7,990 bases of DNA. It comes from an uncultured Dechloromonas sp. (lineage in GTDB: Bacteria; Pseudomonadota; Gammaproteobacteria; Burkholderiales; Rhodocyclaceae). Shown piece by piece: positions 4,156 to 7,990 of this stretch. The position numbers and the translations under genes were made by a program. The stretch's first letter is position 1, and each line of letters begins with the position of its first letter. The notes below the pieces were generated by a model. The model ran no database searches, had not been told where the DNA came from, and worked only from the letters and a program-made list of their open reading frames with translations. The DNA lies in assembly GCA_946477505.1 (NCBI GenBank), contig CAMKYP010000170.1, forward strand, positions 1 to 7,990, given 5' to 3'.

Positions 4156-6225
4156 ATGAGTGTAAGAAAAAAACTTATTAGTTCATATCTGTTGCTGGCA
4201 ATGAGCGGCGTCGGGGCGCACGAATCGGCCGAGTTGTCCCCTGTCGAAGTGCGGGCCAGGGCGGAGAACCTCGAGGGGATCGCCGCATCCGGCAGCGAGG
4301 GCGTGGTTTCCAGTCAGCGCTTGGCCGCCGTGCCCATCCTGCGCCCTGCCGAAGCGCTGGAAATGGTGCCCGGGCTGATCGTCACGCAGCATGCCGGTGA
4401 CGGCAAAGCCAACCAGTATTTCATGCGCGGCTTCAACCTTGATCACGGCACCGATTTCGCCACCTACGTCGGCGGCGTGCCGGTCAATATGCCGACTCAT
4501 GCCCATGGTCAGGGTTATACCGACCTCAACTTCCTGATTCCCGAACTGGTCGACCAAATCCGTTTTCGCAAGGGGCCGTACTATGCCGAGGAGGGTGATT
4601 TCTCGTCGGCAGGATCGGCCCGTATCGAATATTTCCGCAAGCTTGACCAGTCGTTGGCGCAATTGACCCTGGGGCGAAACGGCTATGCCCGCAGTTTGTT
4701 GGCCGGGTCGCCTCAACTGGGGGGAGGCAATCTGCTCTACGGCCTGGAGTTGTTTCATAACGACGGTCCGTGGGAAGTCGCGGAAAACTACCGCAAGTTC
4801 AACGGGGTGTTGCGTTACAGCCAGGGCAGCCGAAACGACGGCTTTTCGCTGACCGGCATGGCCTACCGCGGAAAGTGGACGTCCACCGACCAGGTTGCCC
4901 AACGCGCAATCGACAGCGGGCTGGTCGGTCGCTTCGGTACGCTGGACCCGACCACCGGTGGCGAAACCAGTCGTTACAGCCTGTCCGGGGAATGGGCCAG
5001 GCGCTGGGACAACGCGCAAAGCAGGGCCAATATCTGGTGGCTCCAGTCGAGTCTGGACCTGTGGTCGAATTTCCAGTATTGCCTCAACGATTACGCCAAC
5101 AGCGGAACATGCGCCAACGGCGACCAGTTCAAGCAGGACGAGCGCCGGCAGGCAGGCGGTTTCGCGGCATCGCATGCGGTCTTTGACCGCTGGGGCAGCT
5201 TCGAAGTCGAGAACAGCATTGGCGTGCAGGGCCGAATCGATCAATTGAATCCCGTCGGCTTGTACACGTCCAAGGCACGCCAAACGCAATCGACAGTGCG
5301 CCAGGACAAGGTTACCCAGCGCAGCCTGTCGCTGTGGGCGCAGAACGAAACTCGGTGGACCGACTGGTTCCGCTCGGTGCAAGGGCTGCGTGCCGATGCA
5401 TACGATTTCAACGTCGATGCCAGCCTGATGGCCAATTCCGGCAAGGCCGGGGACCAGATGGTAACGCCCAAGTTGGCCCTGATTTTCGGGCCGTGGAAGA
5501 AAACCGAGCTGTACCTGAATTACGGCCACGGTTTTCATTCCAACGACGCGCGCGGCACCACCATCACGGTCGATCCGAACGACGGCGTCACGCCGGTCCA
5601 GCGTGTCAAGCCCTTGGTGCGCACCAAGGGCTACGAGTTCGGCGTGCGTTCCGAGGTGCTGCCCGGCTGGCAATCGACACTATCCTTGTGGAATCTTGAT
5701 ATCGCGTCGGAATTGCTCTTCGTCGGCGATGCCGGCACCACCGAAGCGTCACGCCCGTCGCGCCGCTACGGTGTCGAATGGAACAACCTCTACGTGCTGT
5801 CGGACTGGCTGGCCTTCGACGCCGATCTCGCCTGGTCGCATGCCCGCTTCCGCGATCACGATCCGGGCGCGGGCGACTACATTCCCGGGGCGGTGGCGAC
5901 GACTGCCAATATCGGCCTGACGCTCGATCACCTCGGCCCCTGGTTTGGTGCCCTACGGCTGCGCTATTTTGGGCCGCGTCCATTGATCGAAGACAACTCG
6001 GTCCGTTCCAGCGCTTCGGCCCTGACCAATCTTCGTGTCGGCTATAAATTCGACAAGCGCACGCAGTTGGCGCTTGATGTCTACAACCTGCTTGATCGCA
6101 AGGTGAATGATATTGAATACTGGTACGACTCGCAGTTGCGAGGCGAGGCGACATCGACCGGCGACCGCCATATCCACCCGACCGAGCCGCGTAGCCTGCG
6201 TCTTAGCATTTCCCATCGCTTCTGA
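4156..6225 (+). CDS. TonB-dependent outer-membrane receptor, probable nickel or nickel-chelate transporter
   Basis: A 689-residue protein of normal TonB-dependent receptor length. A signal peptide is evident: basic MSVRKK, a hydrophobic stretch to about residue 20, and likely cleavage after A21 (GVGA/HES). A TonB-box-like ELSPVEVRA follows at 26-34. The plug domain spans about 45-158 (QYFMRGFNLDHGTDF, VGGVPVN, IRFRKGPYYAEEGDFSSAG) and the beta-barrel fills the rest, ending in SLRLSISHRF with the terminal phenylalanine typical of Bam-assembled barrels. C309 and C319 probably form a disulfide in an external loop. Histidines H97, H115 and H117 in the plug are plausible metal contacts. It follows the nickel permease directly, which suggests a nickel substrate, as predicted for several NikR-controlled receptors and shown for H. 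pylori FrpB4; this is inference. ATG 4156 has no close Shine-Dalgarno sequence, but a start at ATG 4201 would destroy the signal peptide. Confidence 0.9.
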   Translation: MSVRKKLISSYLLLAMSGVGAHESAELSPVEVRARAENLEGIAASGSEGVVSSQRLAAVPILRPAEALEMVPGLIVTQHAGDGKANQYFMRGFNLDHGTDFATYVGGVPVNMPTHAHGQGYTDLNFLIPELVDQIRFRKGPYYAEEGDFSSAGSARIEYFRKLDQSLAQLTLGRNGYARSLLAGSPQLGGGNLLYGLELFHNDGPWEVAENYRKFNGVLRYSQGSRNDGFSLTGMAYRGKWTSTDQVAQRAIDSGLVGRFGTLDPTTGGETSRYSLSGEWARRWDNAQSRANIWWLQSSLDLWSNFQYCLNDYANSGTCANGDQFKQDERRQAGGFAASHAVFDRWGSFEVENSIGVQGRIDQLNPVGLYTSKARQTQSTVRQDKVTQRSLSLWAQNETRWTDWFRSVQGLRADAYDFNVDASLMANSGKAGDQMVTPKLALIFGPWKKTELYLNYGHGFHSNDARGTTITVDPNDGVTPVQRVKPLVRTKGYEFGVRSEVLPGWQSTLSLWNLDIASELLFVGDAGTTEASRPSRRYGVEWNNLYVLSDWLAFDADLAWSHARFRDHDPGAGDYIPGAVATTANIGLTLDHLGPWFGALRLRYFGPRPLIEDNSVRSSASALTNLRVGYKFDKRTQLALDVYNLLDRKVNDIEYWYDSQLRGEATSTGDRHIHPTEPRSLRLSISHRF

Positions 6226-6240
6226 ATGGCCGTATCTGTG

Positions 6241-6270
6241 ACAAGGCGCCACCGGGGCGCCTTGTTGCTT
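6241..6270 (+). terminator. Rho-independent terminator after the receptor gene
   Basis: ACAAGGCGCC at 6241-6250 pairs perfectly with GGCGCCTTGT at 6256-6265 around the loop ACCGG, a 10-bp stem beginning 16 nt after the receptor stop. The following bases (TGCTT) are only moderately T-rich, but the lower arm itself ends CTTGT, so termination is likely. The stem is symmetrical and could also act on transcripts from the other strand (its A-rich flank is weak). Confidence 0.75.
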
Positions 6271-6386
6271 GGGGTGCTTGCGGATTACACGTAGAGTTTT
6301 CTGTAATTCATAATTACGCTTCCGAATCGTTTCCCTTTGGAGTAATCTTTAGGGTTTTCCCTATACCCGAACGCCAAGGAGATTTC
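6271..6386 (+). promoter_or_regulatory. AT-richer leader and promoter region of the malic enzyme gene
   Basis: The best sigma-70 candidate is TTGCGG (6278-6283), an 18-bp spacer and TGTAAT (6302-6307), with three and five of six consensus bases; CATAAT at 6309-6314 is an alternative -10. An exact palindrome, GTAATT-CAT-AATTAC, covers 6303-6317 on top of these -10 boxes and could be an operator. AGGG-TTTT-CCCT at 6351-6362 is a short further inverted repeat in the leader. No known riboswitch was recognised. Confidence 0.35.
6376..6381 (+). promoter_or_regulatory. Ribosome binding site supporting the GTG start of the malic enzyme
   Basis: AAGGAG lies 5 bp before GTG 6387. Translation from this GTG gives the expected N-terminus of MaeB proteins; no ATG nearby in this frame would do so. 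Confidence 0.8.
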
Positions 6387-7990
6387 GTGGAAAAGGATTT
6401 GCGCGAAGCAGCACTCGAATACCATCGCTGGCCCACGCCCGGCAAGATTTCTGTCCGCCCGACCAAGGGCCTGACCAACCAGCGCGACTTGGCGCTGGCC
6501 TACTCTCCGGGTGTTGCCGCCGCCTGTGACCTGATCGTCGAAGATCCGGCCACGGCTGCCGAGATGACTTCGCGCGCCAACCTGGTTGGCGTCATCACCA
6601 ACGGTACTGCCGTCCTCGGTCTCGGCAACATCGGCCCGCTCGCCGCCAAGCCGGTTATGGAAGGCAAGGGCTGCCTGTTCAAGAAATTCGCCGGCATCGA
6701 CGTTTTCGATATCGAACTGGCTGAGAACGATCCGGACAAGCTGATCGACATGATCGCCGCCATGGAGCCGACGCTCGGCGGTATCAACCTGGAAGACATC
6801 AAGGCGCCGGAGTGCTTCTACATCGAGCAGAAGCTGAAGGAGCGGATGAATATTCCGGTCTTCCACGACGACCAGCACGGCACCGCGATCATTTCTGCTG
6901 CCGCCATGCTCAACGGACTGAAAATCGTCGGCAAGAAGATCGATGAAATCAAGGTCGTTTGCTCCGGCGCCGGCGCCGCCGCCATTTCCTGCCTGAACCT
7001 GTGGTGCGATCTCGGCGTCCAGCGCCAGAACATCACCGTCTGCGACTCCAAGGGCGTCATCTATGTCGGCCGTCCGGGCGGCATGGACGAAACCAAGGCG
7101 CGCTACGCCCAGAATACCGAGCAGCGCACCCTGGCCGATGCCATGGTCGGCGCCGACATCTTCCTCGGCCTGTCCACCGCCGGCGTCGTCAGCCAGGAGA
7201 TGATCAAGTCGATGGCCAAGCGTCCGATGGTCTTCGCGCTGGCCAACCCGACCCCGGAAATCATGCCGGAACTGGTCAAGGAAGTCTGTCCGGACGCCAT
7301 CATCGCGACCGGCCGTTCCGACTACGTGAACCAGGTCAACAACGTGCTGTGCTTCCCCTTCATCTTCCGCGGCGCCCTCGACGTCGGCGCCACCCGCATC
7401 ACCGAAGAGATGAAGATGGCCTCGGTGCGCGCTATCGCCGAACTGGCCGAAGCCGAAGTCACCGACGAAGTGGCCATGGCCTATCCCGGCCACGACCTGA
7501 ACTTCGGCCCGGAATACCTGATTCCCAAGCCGTTCGACCCGCGCCTGATCGTCAAGATCGCGCCGGCCGTGGCCCAAGCCGCCATCGATTCCGGCGTCGC
7601 GACGCGTCCGATCACTGACTGGGCGGCCTACCGCAACAAACTGTCCGAGTTCGTCTATCACACCGGCGTTGGCATGCGCGCCATCTTCCAGGCCGCCCGC
7701 CAGGCCAAGGGCAAGCGCATCATCTACGCCGAGGGCGAGGAAGAGCGCGTCCTGCGCGCCGCGCAGGTCGTCATTGAAGAACGTTTCGCCCGTCCGATCC
7801 TGATCGGACGCCCGGAGGTGATTGCCCATCGTCTGCAAAAGGCCAACCTGCGGATCAAGCCGGGCGTCGATTTCGATGTCGTCAATCCGGAGTCCGACGA
7901 GCGCTATCGCGAGTGCTGGCAGGCCTATCACAAGCTGATGTCGCGCCGTGGCGTGACGCCGGCCATCGCCAAGGAAGCGATGCGTCGCAA
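6387..7990 (+). CDS. maeB: NADP-dependent malic enzyme, MaeB type (partial, C-terminus outside window)
   Basis: The first 534 residues of a protein that in this family is about 750-770 long. It oxidatively decarboxylates L-malate to pyruvate in the cytoplasm, feeding NADPH and pyruvate pools. The malic N-terminal domain includes the catalytic tyrosine in LAYSPGVA (Y39), the lysine-containing KPVMEGKG (K94), NLEDIKAPECF (135-145) and the metal-binding HDDQHGTA (160-167). The Rossmann domain follows with the CSGAGAAAIS dinucleotide motif near 192-201, ALANPTPE (284-291) and the NQVNNVLCFPFIFRG segment (315-329). From about residue 430 (GMRAIFQAARQAKGKRI) begins the phosphotransacetylase-like C-terminal domain, which marks the large MaeB form and usually acts as an allosteric acetyl-CoA-sensing module without transacetylase activity. 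The GTG start is supported by AAGGAG 5 bp upstream. Cofactor choice is inferred from family, not from residues. It is separated from the nickel block by a terminator. Confidence 0.96.
   Translation, partial: MEKDLREAALEYHRWPTPGKISVRPTKGLTNQRDLALAYSPGVAAACDLIVEDPATAAEMTSRANLVGVITNGTAVLGLGNIGPLAAKPVMEGKGCLFKKFAGIDVFDIELAENDPDKLIDMIAAMEPTLGGINLEDIKAPECFYIEQKLKERMNIPVFHDDQHGTAIISAAAMLNGLKIVGKKIDEIKVVCSGAGAAAISCLNLWCDLGVQRQNITVCDSKGVIYVGRPGGMDETKARYAQNTEQRTLADAMVGADIFLGLSTAGVVSQEMIKSMAKRPMVFALANPTPEIMPELVKEVCPDAIIATGRSDYVNQVNNVLCFPFIFRGALDVGATRITEEMKMASVRAIAELAEAEVTDEVAMAYPGHDLNFGPEYLIPKPFDPRLIVKIAPAVAQAAIDSGVATRPITDWAAYRNKLSEFVYHTGVGMRAIFQAARQAKGKRIIYAEGEEERVLRAAQVVIEERFARPILIGRPEVIAHRLQKANLRIKPGVDFDVVNPESDERYRECWQAYHKLMSRRGVTPAIAKEAMRR

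Noticed and set aside
4201..4203. ATG 4201 as an alternative receptor start
   Set aside because: It would remove the basic and hydrophobic parts of the signal peptide, which an outer-membrane receptor needs.
4183..5673. A 496-codon open frame on the minus strand
   Set aside because: Antisense to the TonB receptor, with no motif or ribosome binding site; a shadow frame.
6285..7931. A 548-codon open frame on the minus strand
   Set aside because: It lies antisense to the malic enzyme, whose motifs are complete. Its translation is rich in D, G, H and R with no recognisable domain, as expected from the reverse frame of a GC-rich gene with G or C at third positions.

Overview
The window looks like chromosomal DNA of a GC-rich betaproteobacterium. 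A member of the Rhodocyclaceae (Dechloromonas/Azonexus-like) is my best guess, inferred from gene content and codon style and not from any search. It holds seven protein genes, two of them cut by the window edges. No tRNA, rRNA, CRISPR array or insertion sequence was seen.

Left part (1-1320, minus strand): a two-gene unit. A small MIP18/DUF59 (SufT-like) iron-sulfur assembly protein is followed after 2 bp by a polytopic membrane protein of uncertain family, perhaps distantly NnrS-like, which runs off the left edge. An 81-bp gap separates this unit from the divergent nikR.

Central part (1402-6225, plus strand): a nickel homeostasis block. nikR encodes a nickel-responsive repressor with all four metal ligands and an extra histidine-rich tail. 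It overlaps by 26 bp a soluble PAS histidine kinase of HupT/HoxJ type, the family that controls hydrogenase genes. After a 115-bp gap comes an inner-membrane NiCoT-type nickel/cobalt permease and then a TonB-dependent outer-membrane receptor. Together these suggest nickel entry across the outer membrane (receptor), then across the inner membrane (permease), with NikR sensing the cytoplasmic pool and the kinase linking supply to hydrogenase demand.

Two control regions stand out. Upstream of the permease, a sigma-54-like promoter overlaps a NikR-like dyad that reaches the ribosome binding site, so activation by a HupR/HoxA-type regulator and repression by NikR could meet on one short stretch. 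Between permease and receptor, a perfect intrinsic-terminator-like hairpin with a U tract sits between a strong Shine-Dalgarno sequence and the receptor start codon.

Right part (6226-7990, plus strand): a terminator hairpin closes the receptor gene. An AT-richer leader then precedes a MaeB-type malic enzyme starting at GTG, which runs off the right edge. It appears unrelated to the nickel block.
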